Shown: positions 1 to 8,917, counted from the stretch's first letter. The stretch is DNA of 64,000 bases from an uncultured OM182 clade bacterium (GCA_905182025.1 CAJJAA010000016.1:51576-115575), one strand, 5' to 3'. Made by a program: numbers and translations. The notes: generated by a model not told the origin, from the sequence alone.

Positions 1-563
1 CCCCGTATTTATTGGATGACATGGCGGCAGACGTTGTGTCCGTTATGGATACATTAGAAATCGATCGCGCCCACATCGTAGGCGCATCTATGGGTGGCAT
101 GATTGCTCAAATTGTCGCGGCCGATTACCCACAGCGTACTCAGAGTTTAATATCCATTATGTCGACGACAGGCGCACCCCATTTGCCGCCACCAAGCTCA
201 GAATCCTCAAATTTATTGAAGAATATTGCTTCGAACGACAATGATGAGAACGATTCGGTTGCCGCCGCGATGACGCTAAGGGGCTTCTATCCTGAAGCTG
301 TGCCGCGCCAGCTAATGGCAATTTTAAAAACCGGTGATCGTACCGTGCGTGTCAAAACGATCGAAGCGCCAACACTGGTATTACATGGTGCGGATGATAC
401 GCTGATACCACCTGCGCATGGCCAACACACGACAGATACAATAACGGGCTCAAAGTTCGTGATATTCGAGGGTATGGGACATGACATGCCGGAAGCTGTC
501 ATGCCTAAAATACTTGCGGAAATGACAGCGCATATGGCACTTTGGCCTGTCGCGGGAGATTAA
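1..563 (+). CDS. alpha/beta hydrolase, 5' end cut by window edge
   Basis: This is the C-terminal part of an alpha/beta-fold hydrolase. The reading frame is open back to the window edge (an in-frame PYLLDDMAADV precedes the first possible start), so the N-terminal strands and oxyanion region are missing. The nucleophile elbow GASMGG supplies the serine, LVLHGADDTLIPP carries the catalytic aspartate, and GMGHDMP carries the histidine, so the visible triad is complete. The cap between nucleophile and acid is short. The substrate cannot be named; families with this layout include 3-oxoadipate enol-lactonase-like and haloperoxidase-like esterases. The next gene starts about 75 bases downstream on the same strand, and nothing ties the two functionally. 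Confidence 0.85.
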   Translation, partial: PYLLDDMAADVVSVMDTLEIDRAHIVGASMGGMIAQIVAADYPQRTQSLISIMSTTGAPHLPPPSSESSNLLKNIASNDNDENDSVAAAMTLRGFYPEAVPRQLMAILKTGDRTVRVKTIEAPTLVLHGADDTLIPPAHGQHTTDTITGSKFVIFEGMGHDMPEAVMPKILAEMTAHMALWPVAGD

Positions 564-638
564 CGATTTTCCCGTGCATCTAAAGTCGTGGTGGAAATAG
601 AACGGGTATACTGTTTTCTAGTCAAGCTAGGCATTTCG

Positions 639-1049
639 ATGACTATTGAGTTTGAAATATTAGAAAAATATCAGATGATTCTGGCCCGTTCATATGGACC
701 TGTTCAACGTATTGAGATTAGTTATTACCAGCAAGAAATGCTTCAACATCCTCTTTTTTCCTCAGATTTGCGTCAGTTGGTCGATATGTCGCGAACCAGT
801 TTGCTGGACATCAAGCCTGAGGAGATTGAATCGCTTCCGTATATATTTGATCGTCAAACAAAGCGTGCCATTGTTGCAACCTCCGCGTTGAGTTTTACCC
901 CTTTGCGTTTGCTACAAATTCAAAGGACAGACAAACATTACGGTACACTTTTGGTTTGTCGCACCTTGGAAGAAGCGTTGTATTGGATAGAGCTTGATTT
1001 GGAAGATTACTATGATCTTTGCAAAGACGTCGGTTTTAGCATAATTTGA
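639..1049 (+). CDS. STAS/SpoIIAA-like small cytosolic protein
   Basis: This is a protein of about 136 residues with no signal peptide or membrane segment. I start it at the ATG giving MTIEFEILEKYQMI because the family normally opens with a strand of the type I-x-Y-E-I-L; an in-frame GTG at 588 would add 17 residues unlike the family. The pattern resembles SpoIIAA/STAS-like proteins common in marine proteobacteria: an N-terminal strand, a loop, then LRQLVDMSR (usually 'ELVDLR'), a helix, RAIVATSALSF, and a C-terminal EEALYWIEL helix. No catalytic residues are evident. The role is unknown; a regulatory or scaffolding function is only a guess from the fold. Confidence 0.6.
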   Translation: MTIEFEILEKYQMILARSYGPVQRIEISYYQQEMLQHPLFSSDLRQLVDMSRTSLLDIKPEEIESLPYIFDRQTKRAIVATSALSFTPLRLLQIQRTDKHYGTLLVCRTLEEALYWIELDLEDYYDLCKDVGFSII

Positions 1050-1215
1050 AGCCTTAGTTTTGCATGGGTGATATTGCCCACACATGTTAGCGTTTCGCCA
1101 TCGATCGTCGCCTATCGACCGCGTTTTCGGGTTTTCTTTTTGCTGAGGTTTAGGTCATTGCGGGAGAAAATTTGTCAAATACAAAATATGTTTATCTTCA
1201 TAATTGGAGCATTTC

Positions 1216-1671
1216 ATGGCGTTGTTAAACTTTCATCAAATTACATCCAACATTGGTACTTCAGGACAGCCCACGAAGGATGATTTCGGCGGGTTTGCAG
1301 ACTCGGGTGTGACAACAGTGGTTAATCTTGCCATGCACGATTCCGAAAATGCGTTAGACAATGAAGGTAGCGTAGTTGCCGCTTTAGGCATGGCCTATAT
1401 TCATTTCCCTATACCGTTCGAGGCACCTTCAGCAGGCCAGCTGAGAAAATTCATCGCATTGATGGAAGCACTTGAGGGCGAAAAGGTACACGTGCATTGT
1501 GCGGTTAATGCTCGCGTTTCTGCGTTTATGTTCAAGTACCTGACGTTGACTAAAGGTGTTGAAGAAGCTGAGGCAACGACTCCTCTTTTAAACCGCTGGA
1601 AACAGCAGATGGATGAGACATGGCAGCGCTTCCTGCAGATTGATCAAGAAGAACTGAGTCGAATGCGCTAA
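1216..1671 (+). CDS. dual-specificity-type protein phosphatase family protein
   Basis: This is a 151-residue cytosolic protein. The N-terminus NFHQITSNIGTSGQPTKDDF followed by ADSGVTTVVNLAM matches the small cysteine-phosphatase family related to the phosphatase domains fused to NAD kinase or to Blh. The candidate active-site loop is VHCAVNARVSAF: the Cys and Arg are separated by four residues, not the five of the classical CX5R signature. The start is the ATG preceded by TTGGAG at about 1204-1209; an in-frame TTG at 1204 lies inside that ribosome-binding site and is less likely. The gene stands alone between unrelated neighbours. The substrate is unknown, and the altered loop leaves catalytic activity uncertain. 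Confidence 0.7.
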   Translation: MALLNFHQITSNIGTSGQPTKDDFGGFADSGVTTVVNLAMHDSENALDNEGSVVAALGMAYIHFPIPFEAPSAGQLRKFIALMEALEGEKVHVHCAVNARVSAFMFKYLTLTKGVEEAEATTPLLNRWKQQMDETWQRFLQIDQEELSRMR

Positions 1672-1804
1672 CTTCATACTGCGCCACCTATTTTATCGTT
1701 AGTATTTGGTCGGGGTAATAGCGTTAAAAATAGTGGCGTCGCGCATTTAATAACGCATCATTGAATAAGCCGTCATTGTTCCCTCAACGCAAAGGAATGT
1801 CATT

Positions 1805-2248
1805 ATGAAAGATGCACCACAGGGTTGGCCAAGAATTACGACAACTATCTACTACAAAGATGCGAAAATCATGATTGATTGGCTGTGTCGGGCTTTTGGA
1901 TTCGAAGTTCAGATGGTCGTTGAAGGTGAGGCGGGTAACATTGAACACAGTGAGTTGAGATTAGCGGAATCTTTGATAATGGTTGGTCAGGCCGATATCA
2001 AAAAGACTAAACGATGGGGTGTTAGAAGGGCTAGTCCGATAGATGTGCAAGGCTGTAATACACAAACACTGCAGATGTATGTTGATGATATTGAAGCGCA
2101 TTATGCTAATGCGAAGCAGCAAGGAGCAACGATCGTCGATGAGCTATCTTTGCGGGACTACGGTAAGGATTATTGGGCAGATAATTCCTACGGCGCGATG
2201 GATCCAGAAGGACATGTTTGGTGGATATCGGAACGTGCGCGCGGTTAG
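1805..2248 (+). CDS. VOC superfamily (glyoxalase/PhnB-like) protein
   Basis: This is a 147-residue protein of the vicinal oxygen chelate fold. It has one visible pair of beta-alpha-beta-beta-beta modules: the first around TTIYYKDAKIMIDWLCRAFG, the second around TLQMYVDDIEAHYANAKQQG. The ending, YGAMDPEGHVWWISE, is the usual C-terminal motif of PhnB/glyoxalase-like members, and its Glu is a typical metal ligand. A plausible ribosome-binding site (AAAGGAATG) precedes the ATG. The family includes lyases, dioxygenases and antibiotic-binding proteins, so the reaction cannot be set from sequence alone. No operon partner is seen. Confidence 0.8.
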   Translation: MKDAPQGWPRITTTIYYKDAKIMIDWLCRAFGFEVQMVVEGEAGNIEHSELRLAESLIMVGQADIKKTKRWGVRRASPIDVQGCNTQTLQMYVDDIEAHYANAKQQGATIVDELSLRDYGKDYWADNSYGAMDPEGHVWWISERARG

Positions 2249-2306
2249 TACGGGCCCGATCCAATGCCTAATGGTGTTGTACGGTCAATTGGCATCCAGC
2301 CGAGTG

Positions 2307-2335
2307 AAAAACGACGCAGTTGTCCGACTGCGTCG
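2307..2335 (-). terminator. intrinsic terminator for the minus-strand glycosyltransferase transcript
   Basis: An 8-bp perfect stem, CGACGCAG/CTGCGTCG, with an 8-base loop is followed on the minus strand by five T residues. It lies about 210 bases past the glycosyltransferase stop codon. The opposite orientation lacks a T-tract, so it would not serve the VOC gene well. Confidence 0.6.
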
Positions 2336-2541
2336 CCATCTCAGAATTACGCTGTTGTTTCGTCGGCCCTTGCAAGAGATTTACAGTGCCGGCAATGAGC
2401 CTGGTCATTTATTCAAGGCGCCCATTAACGTTGGTTGTGAGTAGTGCGCGCAGCTCGAGGCTGCAGGTTATACGTTTATTAAAGTGCTAAACGTTGCGAC
2501 CAATGCATATATCGTGTTTTTTGGAGCAGGGTTCAACGACA

Positions 2542-3466
2542 TTAGTATTCTTGTTTGACGATATAAAGCGGTCTGGATTTGGTTTCCAAGTAAATACGTC
2601 CGATATATTCGCCCAATATGCCCAGTCCAATGAGCTGAATACCTCCGAGGAATAGTGTGACCGTGAGTAGTGATGCGTAGCCAGGAAGGTCGATACCATA
2701 GATGATGGTGCGCAGAACAATGAGCGAGCCGTAAATAAACGCAAGGGTTGAAATGATGGCGCCGATGTAGGACCAAACTCTTAGAGGCAATGTACTGAAT
2801 CCAGTGATACCCTCGATGGCCAAATTCCACAGCTTCCATGTACTGAAGGTTGTTTCTCCGGCAATTCGTTGTTGTCGCTCATAGCTCACCTCCGTGGTTT
2901 TGAAACCTACCCAGGCAAATAAGCCTTTCATGAAGCGTTGTTTCTCCGGCAGTTGCTTGATTGCATCAACGACTTTACGGTCAAGTAACCTGAAATCACC
3001 GACATTCTCCGGAATAGGCGTGTGGGCAATTTTGTTGTGAAATTTATAAAACCAATTTGCAGAGGCGCGTTTCGTGACGGTGTCCTGACTACGGTCAACC
3101 CTTTTAGGCAGTACCACTTCATAGCCACTTCGCCAGAGTTCTACCATTTGAGGAATGAGTTCAGGCGGGTCTTGCAGGTCAACATCAATAGGGATAACGG
3201 CGTCACCACGGGCATGATCTAAGCCAGCGGTAAGGGCTGCTTCTTTACCAAAATTTCGAGAGAAATCGATTATCTTTATCGTGGGTGTTTTTTTCTGTCT
3301 TTCGATAAGTATTGACAGGGTCTCATCGGTACTGCCATCGTTTATGAACAGCAACTCGTAGTCGTCATTCAGTTCGAAGCCATGACGTTGGTAATCGCAT
3401 CGATGAACGTATCAATGACTGCAGCTCATCGTTAAACACTGGACAGACAATCGACATCATAATCAT
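2542..3466 (-). pseudogene. GT2 glycosyltransferase (DPM1/GtrB-like), two frameshifts near the 5' end
   Basis: The long frame reads LLFINDGSTDETLS, DFSRNFGKEAALTAGLDHA and IPIDVDLQDPPELIPQM, a typical family 2 glycosyltransferase A domain with its acidic metal site. Two C-terminal membrane helices around WSYIGAIISTLAFIYGSLIVL and LLTVTLFLGGIQLIGLGILG follow, as in undecaprenyl-phosphate glucosyltransferases (GtrB). The long frame has no proper start. Upstream on the minus strand the expected N-terminus is present but split: MMSIVCPVFNDE in one frame (ATG 3460, or 3466), VIDTFIDAIT in a second, then YQRHGFELNDDYELLFI in the main frame. Two small indels, near 3420 and near 3390, therefore break the gene. 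It could be a young pseudogene or carry sequencing errors; the rest is intact. Confidence 0.75.
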
Positions 3467-3780
3467 CAGCAAACTAGTGGTTTCAGCTATTCTGCACGCT
3501 GTATAGATTGAGAACAGGCCCTCGATACAGTCGCCTTAGGTTTGTCGATCGTTGTCACTGCTAATGAGATATGTTGGTCACGATCGGCGCTAGCGTTAAT
3601 CCAGCGGTGACAATCATCGAGTAGTATCATCGCTAATCAAGCAACGTTAACAATCTGCCTCAGTCGCGTGCTATCTTGAGCAACGCCTCAATAGCTTGAG
3701 TGCGAGGTAACTAGTAGGGCACGTCGACGAAGAGTCGACTTGCTCATGGCGAGAAACCTATCGCGTTAAAAGGAAAATTC
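3467..3780. other. intergenic region, no gene seen
   Basis: About 310 bases separate the divergent glycosyltransferase and aldo/keto reductase genes. I see no coding frame and no convincing promoter. A short palindrome, GTCGACGAAGAGTCGAC, lies near 3723-3739. The AAAAGGAAAA just before 3781 is the ribosome-binding site of the next gene. Confidence 0.5.
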
Positions 3781-4701
3781 ATGCAAGACAATATCATTCA
3801 AAAGACGCCATTTGGCAATACCGGTCATTTGAGCGCGCGGATTATCTTTGGCGCTGCTGCATTAGGAGGGATGCGGCAGGATAAAGCTGATTCTGTACTT
3901 GAAATGATTACTAAACGTGGTTTGAATCATTTTGACTGCGCTGCGAGTTATGGCGACGCCGAATTAAGATTGGCGCCATACCTGCAGGATCACAGAAACG
4001 ACGTTTTTCTGGCAACCAAAACAGGTGACAGGACCCGTGATCTTGCATGGAAGAGTATCGAAAATTCGCTTGAGAGAATGCAGGTAGATCAAATTGACCT
4101 TATACAGCTACATAATCTCACACACGATGAAGATTGGGATGTCGCCATGGGCGAGCAGGGTGCACTAAAAGCTGCGATCGAGGCAAAAGAACAAGGCTTG
4201 GTAAAGTTTATTGGTGTTACGGGTCATGGCACCAGAACCGCTGAGATGCATTTAAGAAGCTTAGGTTCCTTTGAATTTGACTCGGTCCTACTTCCCTATA
4301 GTTATGCGTCACTTCTTGACGAACGTTACGAGAAAGAGTTTGAAACGCTTTATGCGTTGTCTAAGGAGAAGGGTTTTGCCATCCAAACCATTAAATCGAT
4401 TGCTAAAAGACGATGGCGTGATGAAGACCCCAGCCCGAAATTCAGCTGGTACGAACCCTTGAGAGACAAAGATGCCATTGCGAGAGCCGTTCAACTGGTC
4501 TTTAGTCGGCCAGGTCTGTTTCTAAATTCTTCCAGTGACGCCACATTGTTGCCGTTGATACTTGATGCGGCAGAGCAATGCACTAACGAGGAGATGGGAT
4601 TAGCTGAGCGAAACAATTTGTTATCTGAAATAGCTAAAGATGTTGCAGCTAACGATATTGAGCCGCTGTTTACCCGCGGTGTTCAAGACGATGTTCTTTA
4701 G
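3781..4701 (+). CDS. aldo/keto reductase
   Basis: This is a 306-residue TIM-barrel NAD(P)H-dependent oxidoreductase. The catalytic tetrad is visible: Asp and Tyr in HFDCAASYGDAE, Lys in FLATKTGDR and His in LIQLHNLTH. KFIGVTGHG is the usual strand before the cofactor region. The C-terminus (VFSRPGLFLNSSSDATLLPLILDAAE) fits family members that read out as 'predicted oxidoreductases'. There is no Fe-S domain or signal peptide, so it is probably cytosolic. AAAAGGAAAA gives a good ribosome-binding site 5 bases upstream. It converges with the lar operon, which itself begins with another aldo/keto reductase. Substrate unknown. Confidence 0.9.
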   Translation: MQDNIIQKTPFGNTGHLSARIIFGAAALGGMRQDKADSVLEMITKRGLNHFDCAASYGDAELRLAPYLQDHRNDVFLATKTGDRTRDLAWKSIENSLERMQVDQIDLIQLHNLTHDEDWDVAMGEQGALKAAIEAKEQGLVKFIGVTGHGTRTAEMHLRSLGSFEFDSVLLPYSYASLLDERYEKEFETLYALSKEKGFAIQTIKSIAKRRWRDEDPSPKFSWYEPLRDKDAIARAVQLVFSRPGLFLNSSSDATLLPLILDAAEQCTNEEMGLAERNNLLSEIAKDVAANDIEPLFTRGVQDDVL

Positions 4702-4738
4702 ATAGCCATTGATACAGCGTTAAATTTCTGCAGACTAA

Positions 4739-5434
4739 TTAAGCGCGATTTATTTGGTTAAGGATACGCAGTGCTGCGCAAGCGGCACCATAACCATTGT
4801 CGATATTTACGACTGTCAAGCCAGGTGCGCAACTGACAAGCAATGATTGCAGTGCTGTCTCGCCACCCTTAACCATGCCATAGCCAACACTGGTCGGCAC
4901 AGCGATGATGGCGGAGCCAATAAGGCCACCGAGTACAGTTGGTAGCGCGGCGTCCATGCCAGCAATGCAGATTACAACTTTGCGGGTTTTGATTTCTTCG
5001 ACACGGTCCATCAAGCGCCAAAGGCCTGCTACACCGACGTCGTTTATTGTCAGCAGTGGCTGTTGATAGTATTCGAGCGTTCGTATGACTTCGCGGGCGA
5101 CAGGTAAGTCTGATGTGCCACCGGTTATCACCGCCAAATCATCTATACTCGCGTTGACTGAACTCGTTAAGAGTTCAGCTTGGCTGATAGATGTGCGGGA
5201 AATAGGGTCGTAATCGAGTAGCCCGGGGAAACGTGCTTCGATTGCTAGCCAAGCGTCTTGCGCGAGCCGAGTAAAGAGCATCGGCTTTTCCTGAGCATGT
5301 AGTCGATCAGCAATGGAAAGCAGTTGATCAACAGACTTACCCTCACAGAATATTGCCTCCGCAAGTCCTGTTCTATTTTCGCGGTTTAGATCCAATAATA
5401 TTTCTGAATCAATATCTCGGGTATGACTAGTCAA
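4739..5434 (-). CDS. larB: nickel pincer cofactor biosynthesis protein LarB
   Basis: LarB carboxylates and hydrolyses nicotinic acid adenine dinucleotide to pyridinium-3,5-biscarboxylic acid mononucleotide, the first step of the nickel-pincer nucleotide pathway. The C-terminal PurE-like domain is plain: VITGGTSDLPVAREV, INDVGVAGLWRL, VVICIAGMDAALPTVLGGL, AVPTSVGYGMVKGG and VVNIDNGYGAACAAL are diagnostic. The N-terminal extension is short. I choose the TTG at 5434, which has a GGAG upstream and overlaps the larE stop; a TTG at 5452 is the alternative. It is the last gene of the minus-strand operon AKR-larC-larE-larB. Confidence 0.93.
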   Translation of the reverse strand: MTSHTRDIDSEILLDLNRENRTGLAEAIFCEGKSVDQLLSIADRLHAQEKPMLFTRLAQDAWLAIEARFPGLLDYDPISRTSISQAELLTSSVNASIDDLAVITGGTSDLPVAREVIRTLEYYQQPLLTINDVGVAGLWRLMDRVEEIKTRKVVICIAGMDAALPTVLGGLIGSAIIAVPTSVGYGMVKGGETALQSLLVSCAPGLTVVNIDNGYGAACAALRILNQINRA

Positions 5435-6254
5435 TGCTGAGAGTCTCCACAAGAAAAGCGCTGCCGCGCTGATAGGGCTCGATGGTTATCGACGCTGCGT
5501 AGCTGGAAAAGCCCTTTTCACCAAACTTTTCGGCAACAACTCGGGTTGCCTCAAGCGCGTAGTCTGCCGTCGAACTAATGGTTTCATTCGTTTCGACTTC
5601 GACTGCGACACCATTTTTGCGGATCCGACAGCGAACACCTTTTATGGGTAGATAAAGTTGTAGTGTCTCCCATAGGGTTTCTTCAACTTCATTAATAACG
5701 GGTAGTAGTTCAGCATTAATTGATATGCCGGTTTCTATGCGACTTGATAAACACGGCGAAGCAGGTAAATCATGCAGGTCATCGAGTTGTAGGTGTTTTG
5801 CGATTTGACGTAATGTATTTTTATCGATGTCTGTTTCAACGTAAGGATGCTTCACCTGATGTTCACTCGCTGCTGTGAGGCCTGGACGATAGTCACCCAG
5901 ATCATCCATATTCGTGCCAGATAACACCAGATGCGTCGTGTGGCTGGTCACCCCGTCGTACAGATTTGTTTTGCAAAAATAGCAACGGTTTGCGGGGTTA
6001 GCGAGGTACTCAGGGTCATTGATTTCACCAGCATCAATAATATTTAGGTTCCAGCCTTCCTGTTCCGCGTATTGGCGCACCCGCGCAGTTGCTTGGTTCG
6101 GTACAGCAGGGGAAATTGCATGATAGATATGCGTGGCCGGATTCGCGCGATGTGCGACAACCGCTAACGTCATGCTATCGACACCACCACTGACGGCGAC
6201 GGCAATAGGACCGAGTTGGGCGAGATAGGTTTGAAGCTCTTCGAGTTTTTTCAT
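5427..6254 (-). CDS. larE: sulfur transferase LarE (nickel pincer cofactor synthesis)
   Basis: This 275-residue PP-loop ATP pyrophosphatase adenylates the pincer precursor and installs sulfur on it. The ATP motif is AVSGGVDSMTL at about residues 19-29. NPANRCYFCKTNLY carries a Cys pair and LPASPCLSSRIETG the conserved Cys of the PCLSSR loop. In the family that loop holds the sacrificial sulfur-donor cysteine, while three-cysteine members instead bind an Fe-S cluster that carries extra sulfide. All three cysteines are present here, so a cluster-type enzyme is my inference. The ATG overlaps the larC stop by 4 bases (ATGA), and the 3' end overlaps larB, which implies translational coupling. Confidence 0.93.
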   Translation of the reverse strand: MKKLEELQTYLAQLGPIAVAVSGGVDSMTLAVVAHRANPATHIYHAISPAVPNQATARVRQYAEQEGWNLNIIDAGEINDPEYLANPANRCYFCKTNLYDGVTSHTTHLVLSGTNMDDLGDYRPGLTAASEHQVKHPYVETDIDKNTLRQIAKHLQLDDLHDLPASPCLSSRIETGISINAELLPVINEVEETLWETLQLYLPIKGVRCRIRKNGVAVEVETNETISSTADYALEATRVVAEKFGEKGFSSYAASITIEPYQRGSAFLVETLSID

Positions 6255-7474
6255 TCTTCGCTCTGTTCCTGCGCTTGGCGTTCAATGGATTGTCGCAGTT
6301 TACGTTGTTCTTGTAGTGTCTGCATGTCCCGCAAGTCATCCATCTCGGCTTTGACGGTATTACCGCCAGGGCGCTGAGCTGCTTTAGATTGATACCCGAT
6401 GCCCTCAATGGTCGTTTCAACGGGTCTGCGATGAAGAATGACGCGCTTGGTTTCGGATTGTCTGACACCCAAAGTCGTTGTTAACCTAAAACACAATTGC
6501 AGTACCGTTTCTGCTTTTTCTGGCTGACATAGTACTCGCAGACTGGTTGCCATACGATTCTTCTTGCCGAATACGGCGTACTGCAGTACATCGATGACGG
6601 CGGCATCCTGCTGAAGGGTATCAACAGCATGGGCAATTTCCTCCGGTGTTTGATCATCTAACTCAAATTCCAGCATCTGAATGGCGTCGGTTGTCCAATT
6701 TTGTAAGTCTTCATCGATCACGGAGGCCTGTGCAGAATCAAAATGTAATAGTCGCAGCACATTGGATATACCGGGGAATCTCTTCGTTCCAAAACCAAAA
6801 CCTTGGTTGATTAGGTTGCCTTTACTTTTCTGCCTGTGTTTTGGTTTACCCATGTCGGCAGACAGATACTTGAGGATCGCGGCGCCAGTGGGGGTGATTC
6901 GCTCGCCGCTGATACCATCATCAACAAATTGGAAATCTTTCAATATCAGCGCAGTTGCTGGTGCTGGCACTGGCAGCATACCGTGTGCAGTTTTTACCTG
7001 GCCACCGCCTAAGGGTAAATCAGAAATGCTAGTGTCAGTAATGGCCGATTGAGCAATCACAAAGCTGGCACAAATCACGTCTGCAATTGAATCCCAAGCA
7101 CCAACTTCGTGAAAGGCGACTGACTCTATGGTCTTGTCATGAATCTCCGCCTCGGCGACAGCAATAATGCGGAAGATCTCTAAACTGATTTCTTTGGTTT
7201 TATCGTCAAGCTTTGATTCAGAAATAATGCGCTGAATTTCACTGTAGTGTCGATGATGATGACCTGTCGCATCCTTGTCAGCATGCACCTTAAAGTGTGT
7301 GCCAGCTAGTGTGCCGTCGTTAAACGGGCCGTGTTTCAGGCTGACGAGATCGGGGAAACCGGCGAGTTCGATTTGGCCTTCAAGAAGGGGCCCGTATTCC
7401 GGGAATAGGTCCAACATGGCACTAATAAACATGTCGCCGGAGATGCCGCCAACTAAATCAAGATGTAGATGCAT
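6251..7474 (-). CDS. larC: nickel insertion protein LarC (single-frame form)
   Basis: LarC is the CTP-dependent cyclometallase that inserts nickel into the pincer nucleotide. The N-terminus MHLHLDLVGGISGDMFISAML matches the family's 'D-x-x-x-G-I-S-G-D-M' opening. AFHEVGAWDSIADV, PLGGGQVKTAHGMLPVPAPAT and ERITPTGAAIL are also typical. The C-terminal half (LEFELDDQTPEEI onward) is in the same frame, unlike Lactiplantibacillus, where larC1 and larC2 are joined by a programmed frameshift. I start at the ATG at 7474, two bases after the upstream stop; a GTG at 7507 would add 11 atypical residues. About 407 residues, normal for a full LarC. Confidence 0.92.
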   Translation of the reverse strand: MHLHLDLVGGISGDMFISAMLDLFPEYGPLLEGQIELAGFPDLVSLKHGPFNDGTLAGTHFKVHADKDATGHHHRHYSEIQRIISESKLDDKTKEISLEIFRIIAVAEAEIHDKTIESVAFHEVGAWDSIADVICASFVIAQSAITDTSISDLPLGGGQVKTAHGMLPVPAPATALILKDFQFVDDGISGERITPTGAAILKYLSADMGKPKHRQKSKGNLINQGFGFGTKRFPGISNVLRLLHFDSAQASVIDEDLQNWTTDAIQMLEFELDDQTPEEIAHAVDTLQQDAAVIDVLQYAVFGKKNRMATSLRVLCQPEKAETVLQLCFRLTTTLGVRQSETKRVILHRRPVETTIEGIGYQSKAAQRPGGNTVKAEMDDLRDMQTLQEQRKLRQSIERQAQEQSEE

Positions 7475-7476
7475 GT

Positions 7477-8724
7477 CTAGCTCAACATTAAATGGGTAGG
7501 ACCGCACAACTGGGCAATATTAATCCCATGGGTGCAAGCATCTCTGCAGGGCGCGCCATCGCATGACAGGCAAGCGTTCGCAGAGTCTTCAAGGGCTGCA
7601 TACTCGGTTTGGGCGAATTCAAGGTTGCCGTAATCTGTTGCATACATGCGCGTTCTGAGGACATCAGCAATAGGAACGTTGTAGGGGCAGGCACCTTCGC
7701 AATCGTTGCAGGCATGTCGACAATAGGTCATGTCGGTGTTGCGCGCATATTGTTCAAGCAGTTTGAAATCTGCATCGGTGATTTGACGTTCACCTGATGC
7801 GGCAACAAATTCATCGATCTTATCTTTGCTTGTCATCGATATGATTGTTGCATCCACATTATCGTTCGACAGCGCCCATTTAAAGGCAGCCTGCGAATAG
7901 GTTGCACCGTCTTTTTCGAACACACGCATATCGTTTAGACGTGCGCCCCTAAGCACTTTCATTGCTATAACGCCAACATCTTTCGTTTTTGCCTTCGCCA
8001 TGATGCGTGGTAGTTCAGGCTGATTGGCGACCCAGTCAAACGACTTTACAAAGCGTTCATAGAAGGAGGGGTCTTGGCCAAAGTTATGACCGAGTAGAAG
8101 CACATCAACCAAATCGTTATCCAGTGCGTAGTCACAACATTCAACAAGGTTGCCTGCATGTCCAGAGATACCTGTATAGCTAATCTTTCCCTGTGCTTTG
8201 GCCTTGGCGGCGAATTCAAACCACTGTTCATTTTGTAGGCGACTGATATCGTTGACAGCGTGATTGAAAAATATTTCGACATGATCGGTTTGCAGCCGTA
8301 CCAAACTTTCTTCAAGGGACTGCATCATGGTGTTTTGGTTTGTTAAATCACCGGCATGCATCTTGGTGGCGATATAGACTTGATCACGCTTACCTTTTAA
8401 GGCGTTGCCCAGCACAATCTCAGACTGCTGTTTTGAGTAACTCTCTGCGGTATCAAAGTAATTTACGCCTCGGGCCAGTGCATGCTCAACCAAATATTCC
8501 TCGCCGGGGTTTAACTGGCTAGAACCGAAGGATATATCTGAAATTCTCAGCTCTGTTCGACCCAAGCGCACATATGTTTTGATACCGGTGTTATTGGAGG
8601 CTTCTGCAGCGGGGGCTGTAGCGGTCGAATCAGCAGCAATAGTGCCACTGAGCGGCAGGCCCGAGGCAATACCTGTGACAGCGCCGATTTTTAAGAAGGA
8701 TCTGCGGTCGATGGGGTTCTTCAT
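7477..8724 (-). CDS. Tat-exported aldo/keto reductase with C-terminal Fe-S cysteines
   Basis: This protein of about 415 residues starts at ATG 8724, which has CGGAG seven bases upstream; a GTG at 8748 is weaker. A twin-arginine signal, DRRSFLKIGAVTG, is followed by an Ala-rich stretch, so the protein is probably exported folded. The AKR barrel keeps FDTAESYSK, IATKMHAG and FFNHAVND (Asp, Tyr, Lys, His). The last 80 residues carry two cysteine groups, YCRHACNDCEGACP and ACLSCDGAPCRDACTHG, suggesting one or two 4Fe-4S clusters. The gene opens the lar operon, two bases from larC, so it is the best local candidate for a process linked to the nickel cofactor. The link is inference. Confidence 0.88.
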   Translation of the reverse strand: MKNPIDRRSFLKIGAVTGIASGLPLSGTIAADSTATAPAAEASNNTGIKTYVRLGRTELRISDISFGSSQLNPGEEYLVEHALARGVNYFDTAESYSKQQSEIVLGNALKGKRDQVYIATKMHAGDLTNQNTMMQSLEESLVRLQTDHVEIFFNHAVNDISRLQNEQWFEFAAKAKAQGKISYTGISGHAGNLVECCDYALDNDLVDVLLLGHNFGQDPSFYERFVKSFDWVANQPELPRIMAKAKTKDVGVIAMKVLRGARLNDMRVFEKDGATYSQAAFKWALSNDNVDATIISMTSKDKIDEFVAASGERQITDADFKLLEQYARNTDMTYCRHACNDCEGACPYNVPIADVLRTRMYATDYGNLEFAQTEYAALEDSANACLSCDGAPCRDACTHGINIAQLCGPTHLMLS

Positions 8725-8917
8725 GGCAATCTCCGAGGTTTCCGTCACGGTTCAACAGCAGCAAATCTAGCCTAACAAGCGCGGTGTGTAAAACGAATTA
8801 GATCGAACAAACGGTAGGTGAGCTCAGTAAATGTCTAATTGTCCAGATTCGAGACAGTCTTGATGGCGCTTGGTCACTCCGCTTAACCATACTGCGAAGT
8901 GATTAAGCGCAATAATC

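Noticed and set aside
1068..1283. Plus-strand 71-residue frame between two genes
   Set aside because: It overlaps the phosphatase start in another frame and shows no coding features.
6251..7474. Programmed frameshift in larC as in Lactiplantibacillus
   Set aside because: The two halves are in one uninterrupted frame here.
8880..8909. CGCTTAA...TTAAGCG inverted repeat downstream of the CoA-transferase
   Set aside because: Long loop and no T-run; not convincing as a terminator or site.
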